The notes beneath the pieces were generated by a model. The model worked only from the letters and a program-made list of their open reading frames with translations. It had not been told where the DNA came from and searched no databases. The translations under genes and the position numbers were made by a program. A stretch of 64,000 nucleotides of DNA, taken from positions 1-64,000 of the forward strand of contig NZ_SMAK01000001.1 in NCBI RefSeq assembly GCF_004346195.1. Reading direction: 5' to 3'. This document shows positions 54,101 to 62,321 of the stretch, piece by piece (the first letter of the stretch is position 1; the number at the start of each line of letters is the position of its first letter). The stretch is from Tepidamorphus gemmatus (GTDB lineage Bacteria > Pseudomonadota > Alphaproteobacteria > Rhizobiales > Tepidamorphaceae).

Positions 54101-54331
54101 CAGGAAATCCTCGACGCCACCGAGACCGCCGGAGCGCGCGCGGATCCCTTCGATCAGCGCGCGGGCGGTGTCGTCGATCCGATCCTCCGCATCCGGCGCC
54201 AGCCGCGTCTCCGCCAGCAACCGCCGCACCAGCGGTCCGTCCTCCGGTGCATAGGCCGCCGAAAAGGGAGCCGGGCCTGTTGCCTGAGCTGGCGGAGCGG
54301 GCGATTGCGAGGGGGTAACAGATGCTGACAC
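51176..54331 (-). CDS. putA: Bifunctional proline dehydrogenase / delta-1-pyrroline-5-carboxylate dehydrogenase
   Basis: 1051 aa. The proline dehydrogenase barrel holds RLVKGAYWDTEVKRAQERGL (about residues 357-377) and the FAD site. The C-terminal aldehyde dehydrogenase has ISPWNFPLAIFTGQ, the catalytic Glu in LIAETGG (about 800) and the nucleophile in GQRCSAL (about 833). It oxidises proline to glutamate in two steps with channelling. No N-terminal ribbon-helix-helix DNA-binding domain is visible, so it is a PutA without autorepressor function; the divergent Lrp-type regulator fits as its control. Confidence 0.96.
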   Translation of the reverse strand: MSASVTPSQSPAPPAQATGPAPFSAAYAPEDGPLVRRLLAETRLAPDAEDRIDDTARALIEGIRARSGGLGGVEDFLREYGLSTREGLALMVLAEALLRVPDAETADRLIEDKLGAGDWAAHEGHSDTWLVSASTWALGLSSRIVQPGETPEGILSSLVKRLGLPAVRTATRRAMRVLGHQFVLGETIGAALARARSAENRGVRHSFDMLGEGARTAADAERYFAAYAAAIDAIGRKAGNRPLPERPGISVKLSALHPRYEAVQRDRVMRELVPRLIELARLARNFDLNLTVDAEEADRLELSLDVFGAALADPSLAGWDGFGLAVQAYQKRAPQVIDWIREAAEAHDRRLMVRLVKGAYWDTEVKRAQERGLDGFPVFTRKPATDLCYVACAARLLAARPRLYPQIATHNALTVATVLEIAGGAGGFEFQRLHGMGEALYETLAILRPAAACRVYAPVGGHKDLLAYLVRRLLENGANSSFVSMVGDRDIPVERLLVRPAAALGPDHPVHHTGIALPADLYRPSRANSRGLEFGHRATLAALTRGIAAATLPAAPAEPLVDARPLGGLERKVVSPIDGHTVAGTAFDAAPDAADSAIEAAACGFASWSRTPAAERARLLDRIAGLYEDNRDRLMALLAVEAGKTLADGLAEVREAVDFCRYYAAEARRLFTVDRLMPGPTGEDNRWRHRGRGVFVCISPWNFPLAIFTGQVVAALAAGNTVVAKPAEQTPLIAALAVRLMHEAGIPANAVNLVPGDGTVGAHLVAHRQVAGVAFTGSTKTAWRINRALAAKDGPIVPLIAETGGINAMIVDATALPEQVSDDVITSAFRSAGQRCSALRLLFLQDEVADRMIEMIAGAARELKLGDPRDPATDIGPVIDAEARDRLAAHVARMQREQEVLFAGSLPGGVLAGGTWMAPHIVALRSAEELTEEIFGPILHVVRWKSGELDRVIRSIAATGYGLTLGVHSRIDAVHRQVADALAIGNIYVNRNMIGAVVGTQPFGGSGLSGTGPKAGGPDYLTRFAQEQVISVNTAAAGGNASLIAASDDRG

Positions 54332-54415
54332 GGTCGTCTCCGGAATTGCGCATTCAGCATCCTAGCAGCATTATCGCAGCGAATATCGCGGATATAGGAG
54401 GAAGCTGTCGAGCAA

Positions 54416-54907
54416 ATGCCTACAAAAACCAGTATCAGTAGAGAATCCTCCGGACTCGATCGCCTCGACCGCCGTATCCTCTCGGTACTGCAGCTCGAGG
54501 GTCGGATCACCAATCTGGATCTCGCCGATCGCATCGGCCTGTCGCCGACCGCGACCGCGGAGCGCGTCAAGCGGCTCACCCGTGAGGGGTACATCCTCGG
54601 CTATTCGGCGCGACTCGACCCGCGCCTGCTCGGGCGCGGGCTGCTGGTGTTCGTCGAGGTCAAGCTGGACCGCACGACACCGGATGTGTTCAACATGTTC
54701 GCAGCGGCGGTCCGGCGGGCGCCGGAGGTGATGGAGTGCCACATGGTCGCCGGCGGTTTCGACTATCTGGTCAAGTCGCGCGTGGCCGACATGGCCGCCT
54801 ATCGCCGGTTCCTCGCCGACGTCCTCCTGGCGATGCCCGGGGTGCGCGAGACGCACACATATGCCGTGATGGAGGAGGTGAAGGCGGAGGGGCCGCTTCC
54901 TATCTGA
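54416..54907 (+). CDS. Lrp/AsnC family regulator, probable PutA regulator
   Basis: 163 aa. RLDRRILSVLQLEGRITNLDLADRIGLSPTATAERVKRLTREG (read in parts) is the Lrp helix-turn-helix; the C-terminal RAM domain has VMECHMVAGGFDYLVKSRVADM. AGGAGG at 54396-54401 is strong but 14 bases from the ATG, unusually far. It is divergent from putA with 84 bases between, as in Agrobacterium and Bradyrhizobium PutR systems, so it most likely activates putA in response to proline. Confidence 0.87.
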   Translation: MPTKTSISRESSGLDRLDRRILSVLQLEGRITNLDLADRIGLSPTATAERVKRLTREGYILGYSARLDPRLLGRGLLVFVEVKLDRTTPDVFNMFAAAVRRAPEVMECHMVAGGFDYLVKSRVADMAAYRRFLADVLLAMPGVRETHTYAVMEEVKAEGPLPI

Positions 54908-54948
54908 ACGTTGCGGCAATCCGGCCGTCCGAGCCAAGGGAAAGCGCG

Positions 54949-55143
54949 ATGACCAGGTCACCGAAGACGCCCACCGTCCCCGGAAGGACGCCGGCTGGCG
55001 AGAGCCCGTCCAAGCATCTCGACGAGCTTCTGGACGAAGGGCTGGAGGAAACCTTCCCCGCCAGCGATCCGCCGGTAGTGATCACGCCCGGGCACGAGGA
55101 CAGTCCCACAGGGGATCCGGGCGAGGGCGGCAGCAACCCCTAG
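54949..55143 (+). CDS. Small acidic protein, unknown function
   Basis: 64 aa. KHLDELLDEGLEETFPASDPP is a pattern I know from short proteins of alphaproteobacteria (LDxALEExFPASDPPA). The start has AAGGGAA seven bases upstream. It follows the regulator by 41 bases and its TAG stop overlaps, within a CTAG, the stop of the convergent CYTH gene. No domain or transmembrane segment. Confidence 0.7.
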   Translation: MTRSPKTPTVPGRTPAGESPSKHLDELLDEGLEETFPASDPPVVITPGHEDSPTGDPGEGGSNP

Positions 55144-55646
55144 CCGGTCGGTGCGGCCGCTGCAGCCTTTTCGGCAGCCGACCAGCCGGCGAAGGGTCGC
55201 TCCGACAGATCGGCATTGTAGAAGCGGGCGTCACCGGTCACCTCACGGCCGAGCCAGTCCGGCAGCGCCACCTCGGGCGCATCGTCGGCAAGCTCGAGCT
55301 CGGCGATGAGCAGACCGGCATTGTCGCCGCCGAACACGTCGACGGTCAGCACTCCGGCCGTGCAGGGGAGCCGGTAGCGGGTTTTCTCGATCACCGATCC
55401 GCTTCGCAACGCCTCCATGGCGACGGCATCGGCGACGGGGATCGCATAGTCGAACTCGTCGCGGATCATGCCGGGGACGGCCGACTTGACGGTGAGCCGC
55501 GCCTCGACGGCGTCGATGATGCGGACACGAACCGAGACCCGCCCGGTCCGGGCGAGGTAGAACTGGCGGATCGCGACGGATCCGACCGCCTCGTCCCGCC
55601 AGCGCTGGTCGGCGATGAGGAACTTGCGCTCGATCTCCCTGGCCAT
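55140..55646 (-). CDS. CYTH domain inorganic triphosphatase-like protein
   Basis: 168 aa from ATG 55646 with AGGAGG upstream; the frame open to 55982 is not used. EIERKF at residues 4-9 is the ExExK triphosphate-binding motif, followed by strands with alternating charged residues (SVRVRII, LTVKSA, KTRYRLPC, VDVFGG, AELEL) of the tunnel fold. It hydrolyses tripolyphosphate or a related triphosphate. The PPK2 gene lies upstream on the same strand, suggesting a polyphosphate link. Confidence 0.9.
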   Translation of the reverse strand: MAREIERKFLIADQRWRDEAVGSVAIRQFYLARTGRVSVRVRIIDAVEARLTVKSAVPGMIRDEFDYAIPVADAVAMEALRSGSVIEKTRYRLPCTAGVLTVDVFGGDNAGLLIAELELADDAPEVALPDWLGREVTGDARFYNADLSERPFAGWSAAEKAAAAAPTG

Positions 55647-55978
55647 TCGGGCCTCCTTGCGTGTCGCCGGGATCGGTCCCGCCGCGGACGGGCGGGGATG
55701 CTCAGCGCGCAGCACTGGCGCACGTAGCCCGCGCCGCGCCATGCATCGCCCGCCCCGTGCGTCTCGCGCCACTGCGCGATGGGCAGCATGAAGCCCGCCC
55801 GCCGGGGTGTCGCACCGATTGCAACGCCGATCGGCAGGACGGTGGCGCCGGTCGCGGCAGGGCTGGCCATCACGCCCATTCGCCGCGCGGCGGCGTTCCC
55901 GGCATCGAGGACGGCACTGATGTGCTCGACATGCGCTTCTGCCTCGAACGGTGCTGGCATCGGCCAGCGTCCTGACGG
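55647..55978 (-). other. Region between CYTH and PPK2 genes with a possible gene relic
   Basis: 332 bases without an assigned gene. A minus-strand frame from ATG 55960, 19 bases after the ppk2 stop, reads MPAPFEAEAHVEHISAVLDA then NAAARRMGVMASPAATG; this vaguely resembles the first 35 residues of AcoR-type sigma54 activators, but it then loses character and runs into the CYTH gene out of frame. I treat it as a possible relic, not a gene. Confidence 0.3.
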
Positions 55979-56851
55979 TCAATCACCCCGGTCGAGCAGG
56001 AACGCGGGTGCCGGCAGGACGATCTTCGGGTCTGGCACTCCGACCACCGACCCGTCCTTGTTCGGATAGTCGCACTCAACGAGCACGACCCGCAGGGCAT
56101 TGAGGCGGGTGCGCATCTTGTCGTTCGCCCGGATCACGGTCCATGGCGCGTGGGCGGTGTGGGTGCGTGTCAGCATTTCGTCACGGGCAATGGTGTATGA
56201 ATCGAACTTCTCGATCGCCGCCAGGTCGATGTCGGACAGTTTCCACTGCTTCAGCGGGTCGTGGCGTCGCGCGTGAAACCGCTTCAGCTGCATCTCGCGT
56301 CCGATGTTCAGCCAGATCTTGATGAGCTTGATGCCGTCCTCGACCAGCATCTTCTCGAAATCGCCGACGGTGCGAAGGAAATGCTCGGTCTGATCCGGCG
56401 TGCAGAATCCCATCACCCGCTCGACGCCGGCCCGGTTGTACCAGGACCGGTCGAACAGGGCGATGTCACCCCTGGGCGGCAGATGGCGGACATAGCGCTG
56501 GAAGTACCATTCGCCGCGTTCCCTGTCGGTCGGCTTCGCCAGCGCCACCACGTAGGCATGGCGCGGATTGAGGTGCTGGGTGAAGCGGGTGATCGTCCCG
56601 CCCTTGCCGGCGGCGTCGCGCCCCTCGAACAGCACCACCAGCCGCTCGCCGGCGTCGCGGGCGAAGGCCTGGTACTTCAGCAGTTCGATCTGCAGCAGCC
56701 GCAGCTCGCGTTCATAGTCCTTGCGCTTCATCCGCCTGGTGTAGGGGAAGCCGCCCGAGCGCAACGCTGCCGCCTCGATCCAGTCCGGCAGCTTCTCATC
56801 GTCGAGGGAGAATGCCTCCGCCTTGGGCGGCATGTTGCTGGATCTGGGCAT
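55979..56851 (-). CDS. ppk2: Polyphosphate kinase 2
   Basis: 290 aa from ATG 56851. VLFEGRDAAGKGGTI is the Walker A (about residue 70), FDRSWYNRAGVERVMGFC (about 130) the Walker B/lid region, and KQWKLSDIDLAA follows. This is the class I PPK2 fold that transfers phosphate between polyphosphate and nucleoside diphosphates. A long frame to 56995 is rejected because it overlaps the divergent phoR upstream region. The gene sits beside the Pho regulon, consistent with phosphate storage. Confidence 0.93.
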   Translation of the reverse strand: MPRSSNMPPKAEAFSLDDEKLPDWIEAAALRSGGFPYTRRMKRKDYERELRLLQIELLKYQAFARDAGERLVVLFEGRDAAGKGGTITRFTQHLNPRHAYVVALAKPTDRERGEWYFQRYVRHLPPRGDIALFDRSWYNRAGVERVMGFCTPDQTEHFLRTVGDFEKMLVEDGIKLIKIWLNIGREMQLKRFHARRHDPLKQWKLSDIDLAAIEKFDSYTIARDEMLTRTHTAHAPWTVIRANDKMRTRLNALRVVLVECDYPNKDGSVVGVPDPKIVLPAPAFLLDRGD

Positions 56852-56994
56852 CAGGGGCAGACCTCCGGGGACGCGACAGGAGTCGACAGTAGCCCGAAAA
56901 TGCCCGGAACGACACGGGCCGGCCGAGGCTCCGGGTTGGCGTTGGCGGCCGGCCGGATTAAACGAGGCAGCGACTTGTGCGCTGACCGGAGCCA

Positions 56995-58308
56995 ATGGCC
57001 GCGCCCGTGCGAATGTGCGTCGATCGATCGTCCTGGCGCGCTCTTGAGCGCCGTCTGCGCCACTCGCGAGCCGCGCTGGCGGTCACGGCGATCGCGTTCC
57101 TCGTGGTCTGGGCGGCTGGCGGTATCCACGGCGCCCTGGCCGCGGCCGCCTTCCTGGCCGTGGCGGTGGTGATCGTGCTGAGCCGCAGCGCCGATCCTGC
57201 GGTCGGGCCCTCCAATGCCGGTCCCGACCCTTCCGCAGATCCGGTGGCCGATTATGCCGTGGTGGCTCAGGGGCTGCCCGAGCCGTGTTTTCTCATCGAC
57301 GGGGCCGGCAGCCTGGTGTTCCAGAACGAGACGGCGCGCCGCCTGTTCGGGCCGCTGCCCGTCGGACAGCCGATCACCTCGCTGCTGCGCGATCCGGATG
57401 TCGGCAGCGCGATCGCCGCGGCGCTCTCGACAGGGCAGCAGGCGACCGTCACCTTCTTCGAGCGGGTGCCGAACGAGCGCTGGTTCGAATTGCGGGTGAC
57501 GGCGCTTGCGCGGCCGGGCGAGCCGCGTGACGCCAGGCGGGTGTTCCTGGTGCTGCTGCGCGATCTGACCGAGGCGCGCCGGGTGGAGCGGATGCGCGCC
57601 GACTTCGTCGCCAACGCCAGTCACGAGCTGCGCACGCCGCTTGCCTCGCTGTCCGGCTTCATCGAGACGCTGCAGGGTCCGGCGCGCAACGATCCGGCGG
57701 CGCGCGAGCGGTTTCTCGAGGTGATGGCCGAGCAGGCGCGGCGCATGTCGCGGCTGATCGACGACCTGATGTCGCTCAGTCGCATCGAGGTGAAGGCGCA
57801 TGTCGCGCCGGAGACGATCGTCGACCTCGCTCCAATCGTCGAGCATGTCGTCGATGCCATGCTGCCGCTGGCCAATGATAGCGGCGTCGAGCTGGTGGTC
57901 GCGATCGGCGACAGGCCGCTGCCGGTGCGCGGCGACCGTGACGAGCTGGCGCAGGTTTTCCAGAATCTCGTCCACAACGCGATCAAGTACGGGCACGAGG
58001 GGAAGCGCGTCGAAATCACGGCACGGGCCGAACGGCGGATGCCCGCCAAGCCGGCCAGGGCAATCGTCACGGTGGTCGATTTCGGCCAGGGCATCGCACC
58101 GGAGCATCTGCCGCGCCTGACCGAACGCTTCTATCGGGTGGACACGGCGACGAGCCGCGCGAAGGGTGGCACCGGGCTGGGCTTGGCGATCGTCAAGCAC
58201 ATCATCGCCCGCCATCGCGGCCAGCTGACGATCGAGAGCGAGCCCGGCAAGGGCGCCGCGTTCAGCGTCGCGATCGACCTGGAAGATGTTCCGTCACAAC
58301 CATCCTGA
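56995..58308 (+). CDS. phoR: Phosphate regulon sensor histidine kinase
   Basis: 437 aa. Two adjacent membrane helices (about residues 28-45 and 47-62), a PAS domain (about 88-190: LPEPCFLIDGAGSLVFQNETA, read in parts), then HisKA with phosphorylated His in NASHELRTPL (about 210) and HATPase with N box NLVHNAIKYG, G1 DFGQGIAP and G2 GTGLGLAIVKHI. It phosphorylates PhoB when phosphate is scarce. The start at 56995 has GGAG only four bases ahead; ATG 57013 is an alternative. Confidence 0.92.
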   Translation: MAAPVRMCVDRSSWRALERRLRHSRAALAVTAIAFLVVWAAGGIHGALAAAAFLAVAVVIVLSRSADPAVGPSNAGPDPSADPVADYAVVAQGLPEPCFLIDGAGSLVFQNETARRLFGPLPVGQPITSLLRDPDVGSAIAAALSTGQQATVTFFERVPNERWFELRVTALARPGEPRDARRVFLVLLRDLTEARRVERMRADFVANASHELRTPLASLSGFIETLQGPARNDPAARERFLEVMAEQARRMSRLIDDLMSLSRIEVKAHVAPETIVDLAPIVEHVVDAMLPLANDSGVELVVAIGDRPLPVRGDRDELAQVFQNLVHNAIKYGHEGKRVEITARAERRMPAKPARAIVTVVDFGQGIAPEHLPRLTERFYRVDTATSRAKGGTGLGLAIVKHIIARHRGQLTIESEPGKGAAFSVAIDLEDVPSQPS

Positions 58309-58326
58309 GATGGATATTTACGATAC

Positions 58327-58371
58327 CTGTCAAGGCATTAGAACGACATTCAATTGTCATCCTTTGTTCGT
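58327..58371 (+). promoter_or_regulatory. Candidate Pho boxes upstream of pstS
   Basis: TTGTCAT at 58354-58360 and TGTTCGT at 58365-58371 are 11 bases apart (7-4-7 spacing of the Pho box); CTGTCAA at 58327-58333 is a third half-site 27 bases before the first. The known consensus is CTGTCAT-N4-CTGTCAT. The region is AT-rich and lies 125 to 170 bases before the pstS start codon. PhoB encoded at the end of the block would bind here. Confidence 0.45.
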
Positions 58372-58495
58372 ATAAGCATCGCGATCGCCGCCTAAGGTTT
58401 CTGTACGCGGCCCCTTGGGGATATCCGGAGCGGAGCCGTGTTCCGCCGGCGAGGCCTGCCCCGCCGGCCCAACCGATCCTGACAGGGAGATCGTC

Positions 58496-59545
58496 GTGAA
58501 AGCAATTTCGTTCGCCAGCGTCGCCGCCACCGCGGCCACGGTGGCCCTTCTCGCGTCGCCGGCGTCGGCCCGCGACCAGATCCGCGTTGTCGGCTCGTCC
58601 ACCGTGTTTCCCTACTCCCAGGCGGTCGCCGAGCAGTATGCCAACGCCACCGGTGCCAAGGCACCGGTCGTCGAGTCGACCGGCACCGGCGGCGGCATGA
58701 AGATCTTCTGCGGTGGCGTCGGCCCGGATCACCCGGACGTCACCGGCGCCTCGCGCGCGATGAAGAAGTCGGAATGGGAGCTCTGCGAGTCGAACGGCGT
58801 CGTGGACATCACCGAATTGCAGATCGGCTTCGACGGTCTGTCGATCGCCGTGTCGCGCAACAACACCTTCGACTGGGACCTCACCGAGGCCGAGATCTTT
58901 GCCGCGCTCGCCGCAGAGGTCGTGGTGGACGGCGAGATCAAGCCGAACCCCTACAAGAAGTGGTCGCAGATCAATCCGAACCTGCCGGACATTGACATCG
59001 TCGTGTTCGGCCCGCCGCCGACCTCGGGCACGCGCGATGCATTCGTCGAGCTTGCGATGCACGACGGCTGCAACGCCTATCCGGAGATCAAGGCGCTGAA
59101 GGACAGCAACAAGGACCGCTGGAACGAGGTGTGCTCGCGGATGCGGCAGGACGGACCGTTCGTCGAGGCCGGAGAGAATGACAATCTGATCGTCCAGCGT
59201 CTGAATGCCGACCCCAACGTGCTGGGCATCTTCGGCTTCTCGTTCCTCTACGAGAACCAGGACACGCTGAAGGACGTGAAGGTCGATGGCGTGGACCCGT
59301 CGTTCGAGACCATCGCCGACGGTTCCTATGACATCGCCCGGCCGCTCTTCATCTATGTGAAGAATGCGCACCGCGGTGTCATCCCCGGCCTGGAGGAGTT
59401 CCTTGCGGAATACGTCTCCGACGCGGCGATCGGCAAGGGAGGATATCTGGCCGAGCGCGGCCTGACCGTGATGCCCGACGACCAGATCAAGGAGATGCAG
59501 GAGCGCGTCCGGCAGTCCATCAAGATGAGCGCTCCGGCCTCCTGA
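58496..59545 (+). CDS. pstS: Phosphate ABC transporter substrate-binding protein
   Basis: 349 aa from GTG 58496 (GGGAG seven bases before). The signal peptide runs to SPASA (about residue 25). VVGSSTVFPYSQAVAEQYA, ESTGTGGGMKIFC, DVTGASRAMK and GPPPTSGTRDAFVEL are PstS phosphate-contact loops (Ser, Thr, Arg, Asp). It captures phosphate in the periplasm for PstCAB. The protein has Cys pairs not typical of E. coli PstS but common in this group. First pst gene, 187 bases after phoR. Confidence 0.95.
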   Translation: MKAISFASVAATAATVALLASPASARDQIRVVGSSTVFPYSQAVAEQYANATGAKAPVVESTGTGGGMKIFCGGVGPDHPDVTGASRAMKKSEWELCESNGVVDITELQIGFDGLSIAVSRNNTFDWDLTEAEIFAALAAEVVVDGEIKPNPYKKWSQINPNLPDIDIVVFGPPPTSGTRDAFVELAMHDGCNAYPEIKALKDSNKDRWNEVCSRMRQDGPFVEAGENDNLIVQRLNADPNVLGIFGFSFLYENQDTLKDVKVDGVDPSFETIADGSYDIARPLFIYVKNAHRGVIPGLEEFLAEYVSDAAIGKGGYLAERGLTVMPDDQIKEMQERVRQSIKMSAPAS

Positions 59546-59564
59546 GGCCCTGCAACTGCCTGCC

Positions 59565-59593
59565 GGACCGCGCCGTCCCGATCGGCGCGGTCC
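59565..59593 (+). terminator. Stem-loop between pstS and pstC
   Basis: GGACCGCGCCG (59565-59575) and CGGCGCGGTCC (59583-59593) form a perfect 11-bp stem with a 7-base loop. No T-run follows, so it is likely a partial terminator or 3' stabiliser that leaves more pstS than downstream mRNA, a common arrangement in pst operons. Confidence 0.6.
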
Positions 59594-59630
59594 ACTTCAC
59601 GAATGCCCAGACCCCGGGCCGGAGGCTGTC

Positions 59631-61010
59631 GTGGCCGGTTACGCCTTCATCCTCATCCTGTTCATGTCGCTCCTCGCCTTCTACATCGGCAGGTCGGCGG
59701 GCAACCGTTTTCACGTGGCGGCTGGACGCGACACGCATTCGCTACCCGGTTACCACGGCGCCTTCGTGGCGGTGTGGGTGGGGATTCCGGTGCTGGTCCT
59801 GGTTCTGCTGTGGCTCGGGCTGCAGCGACCGGTCATCGACCAGCTGCTGATCGCCTCGCTTCCCGACGCGATGACGGCTGGAGCGGATCGGGCCCAGCTG
59901 AGCCTGTACATTTCCGAGATCCGCAACGTGGCGTCCGGGCGGATCTTCGCCGAGCCGACGGAGGCAATACGGATCGCCGCCAACTCCCTCGTCCGGTGGG
60001 AGGCGCTGGCGCGCTGGGCGATGCTCGTCGTCGCGATGGCCGTGATGCTGGTCGCGCTGATCATTGCCCGGTCCCGGCTGACGCCGCGCTTCAGGGCGCG
60101 CAATGCCGTCGAGCGCGTGCTCTCGGGACTGATGATCTTCTGCTCCCTGGTGGCGATCCTGACGACGCTCGGGATCATCGTCTCGCTGCTCTACGAGGCC
60201 TGGCAGTTCTTCCGGCTGGTGCCGGTAACGGAATTCCTGTTCGGTCTGAGGTGGGAACCGCAGATCGCCATTCGCGCCGACCAGGTCGCCGGACAGGGCG
60301 CATTCGGCGCGGTCCCGGTGTTCACGGGTACCCTGCTGATCGCCACCATCGCGATGCTCGTCGCCACCCCGATCGGCATCTTCACGGCGATCTATCTGGT
60401 CGAATACGCCAACGAGCGCACGCGCAAAATGGTCAAGCCGGTCATGGAGATCCTCGCCGGCGTGCCGACGGTCGTGTACGGCTTCTTCGCAGTGCTGGTT
60501 GTTGCTCCCGCCGTCCGCCAGACCGGCTCGCTGGTGGGGCTGGAAATCTCGCCGAACAGTGCGCTGACCGCCGGTGCGGTGATGGGCATCATGATCATCC
60601 CGTTCATCTCCTCGCTGTCAGACGATGCGCTGAAGGCGGTGCCCAGGGCGATGCGCGACGGCTCGCTGGCGCTGGGGGCGACGCGTGGCGAGACCGTGAC
60701 CAAGGTGCTCCTGCCAGCCGCGCTGCCCGGCATCATGGGCGGTATCCTGCTGGCGCTCAGCCGCGCCATCGGCGAGACGATGATCGTTGTCATGGCCGCC
60801 GGCCTGATCGCTTCGCTCACCTTCAATCCGCTCGATTCGGTGACGACGGTCACCGTCCAGATCGTGACGCTGCTGATTGGCGATACGGAGTTCGACAGCC
60901 CGAAGACGCTTGCCGCCTTTGCGCTCGGCCTGGTGCTGTTCGCGGTGACGCTGTGCCTCAACGTCATCGCGCTCAGGATCGTGCAGAAATACCGGGAGCA
61001 GTACGAATGA
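59631..61010 (+). CDS. pstC: Phosphate ABC transporter permease PstC
   Basis: 459 aa from GTG 59631. An N-terminal membrane region (two helices, about residues 1-70, with an extra segment to about 180 as in alphaproteobacteria) precedes the six-helix permease core: MEILAGVPTVVYGFFAV, LGATRGETVTKVLLPAALPGIMGG (EAA-like loop contacting PstB) and SRAIGETMIVVMAAG. Overlaps pstA by four bases. Confidence 0.95.
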   Translation: MAGYAFILILFMSLLAFYIGRSAGNRFHVAAGRDTHSLPGYHGAFVAVWVGIPVLVLVLLWLGLQRPVIDQLLIASLPDAMTAGADRAQLSLYISEIRNVASGRIFAEPTEAIRIAANSLVRWEALARWAMLVVAMAVMLVALIIARSRLTPRFRARNAVERVLSGLMIFCSLVAILTTLGIIVSLLYEAWQFFRLVPVTEFLFGLRWEPQIAIRADQVAGQGAFGAVPVFTGTLLIATIAMLVATPIGIFTAIYLVEYANERTRKMVKPVMEILAGVPTVVYGFFAVLVVAPAVRQTGSLVGLEISPNSALTAGAVMGIMIIPFISSLSDDALKAVPRAMRDGSLALGATRGETVTKVLLPAALPGIMGGILLALSRAIGETMIVVMAAGLIASLTFNPLDSVTTVTVQIVTLLIGDTEFDSPKTLAAFALGLVLFAVTLCLNVIALRIVQKYREQYE

Positions 61011-62299
61011 GTTCCTCCGACGCAAGCCTCTCGGCGAGTTTCGACTGGTCGAGCCAAACCGCTGCCGCACGCCGGCGCAAGCGCCATGCGGCAGACCGGC
61101 GCCTCCAGCTCTGCGGCATCGCGGCCATCACCGTCGCGCTCGGGCTGCTGGCGGTCCTGCTGATCTCGCTGATCTCGAACGGCTATCGCGCCTTCGTGCA
61201 GACGATGGTGACCATCCCGGTCTATGTGAACCCGGACCATGTCAATGCCGACGACCCCGCCCGCGGCAATTACAGGGCCATCGTCGCGCAGTCGCTGCAG
61301 GCGCTGTTCCCGGACGTCACCGACCCGGCCGAGCAGCGGCTCCTGGGGCAGATTCTCACGAACAACAGCCAGTTCTTCGTGCGCGATCGTGTTGTTGCCG
61401 ATCCCTCGCTGATCGGACGCACCTTCGAGCTGACGACGCCTGCGGCCGATCCATTCGACCAGCTCGAGAAGGGCGTCATCCGCCGCGACCTGCCGGAGAG
61501 CCAGCGTCGCGTCAGCGACCTGCAGATCGGCTGGTTCGACAAGCTGAAGGCCGAGGGACGGATCTCCACACCGTTCAACTGGGGCCTGTTTCTCAACGCC
61601 GACAGCCGCTTCCCGGAGCTTGCCGGCCTGTCGGGAGCGATCGTCGGATCGTTCTATGCGCTGCTTGTCTGCTTCCTGATCTCATTCCCGGTCGGGATCG
61701 CCGCAGCCGTCTATCTGGAGGAGTTCGCCCCGAAGAACCGATGGACCGACCTCGTCGAGGTGAACATCAACAACCTTGCCGCCGTACCCTCGATCGTCTT
61801 CGGCCTGCTCGGTCTGGCGGTGTTTCTCGGCTTCTTCGGGCTGCCGCGATCCGCACCGCTGGTCGGCGGCATGGTGCTGTCGCTGATGACGCTGCCGACG
61901 ATGATCATCGTCACCCGGGCATCGCTGAAGGCGGTGCCGCCGTCGATCCGCGAGGCCGCGCTCGGCTTGGGGGCGTCGCGTCATCAGGTGATCACCGACC
62001 ATGTGCTGCCGCTGGCGCTGCCCGGCATCCTGACCGGCACGATCATCGGGCTTGCCCAGGCGCTCGGCGAGACGGCGCCGCTGCTGCTGATCGGCATGAA
62101 CGCCTTCATCACCGCGCCGCCCGGCGGCCTGCTCGATGCCTCGACGGCCCTGCCGACGCAGATCTTCATCTGGGCGGACAGCCCCGAGCGGGGCTTCGTC
62201 GACCGGACATCGGCGGCGATCCTGGTCCTGCTCGGTTTCCTGGTCCTGATGAACGGGATCGCCATCTTCCTGCGCCAGCGCCTCGAGCGCACCTGGTAG
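61007..62299 (+). CDS. pstA: Phosphate ABC transporter permease PstA
   Basis: 430 aa. Residues about 10-170 form the alphaproteobacterial N-terminal extension (DUF3333-like, periplasmic loop with [21 protein letters not shown], read in parts), followed by the permease core: [45 protein letters not shown] (read in parts; EAA loop) and [14 protein letters not shown]. Pairs with PstC to form the membrane channel. Confidence 0.95.
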   Translation: MSSSDASLSASFDWSSQTAAARRRKRHAADRRLQLCGIAAITVALGLLAVLLISLISNGYRAFVQTMVTIPVYVNPDHVNADDPARGNYRAIVAQSLQALFPDVTDPAEQRLLGQILTNNSQFFVRDRVVADPSLIGRTFELTTPAADPFDQLEKGVIRRDLPESQRRVSDLQIGWFDKLKAEGRISTPFNWGLFLNADSRFPELAGLSGAIVGSFYALLVCFLISFPVGIAAAVYLEEFAPKNRWTDLVEVNINNLAAVPSIVFGLLGLAVFLGFFGLPRSAPLVGGMVLSLMTLPTMIIVTRASLKAVPPSIREAALGLGASRHQVITDHVLPLALPGILTGTIIGLAQALGETAPLLLIGMNAFITAPPGGLLDASTALPTQIFIWADSPERGFVDRTSAAILVLLGFLVLMNGIAIFLRQRLERTW

Positions 62300-62321
62300 C
62301 CGGCGCTTCAAGGAGCACATG

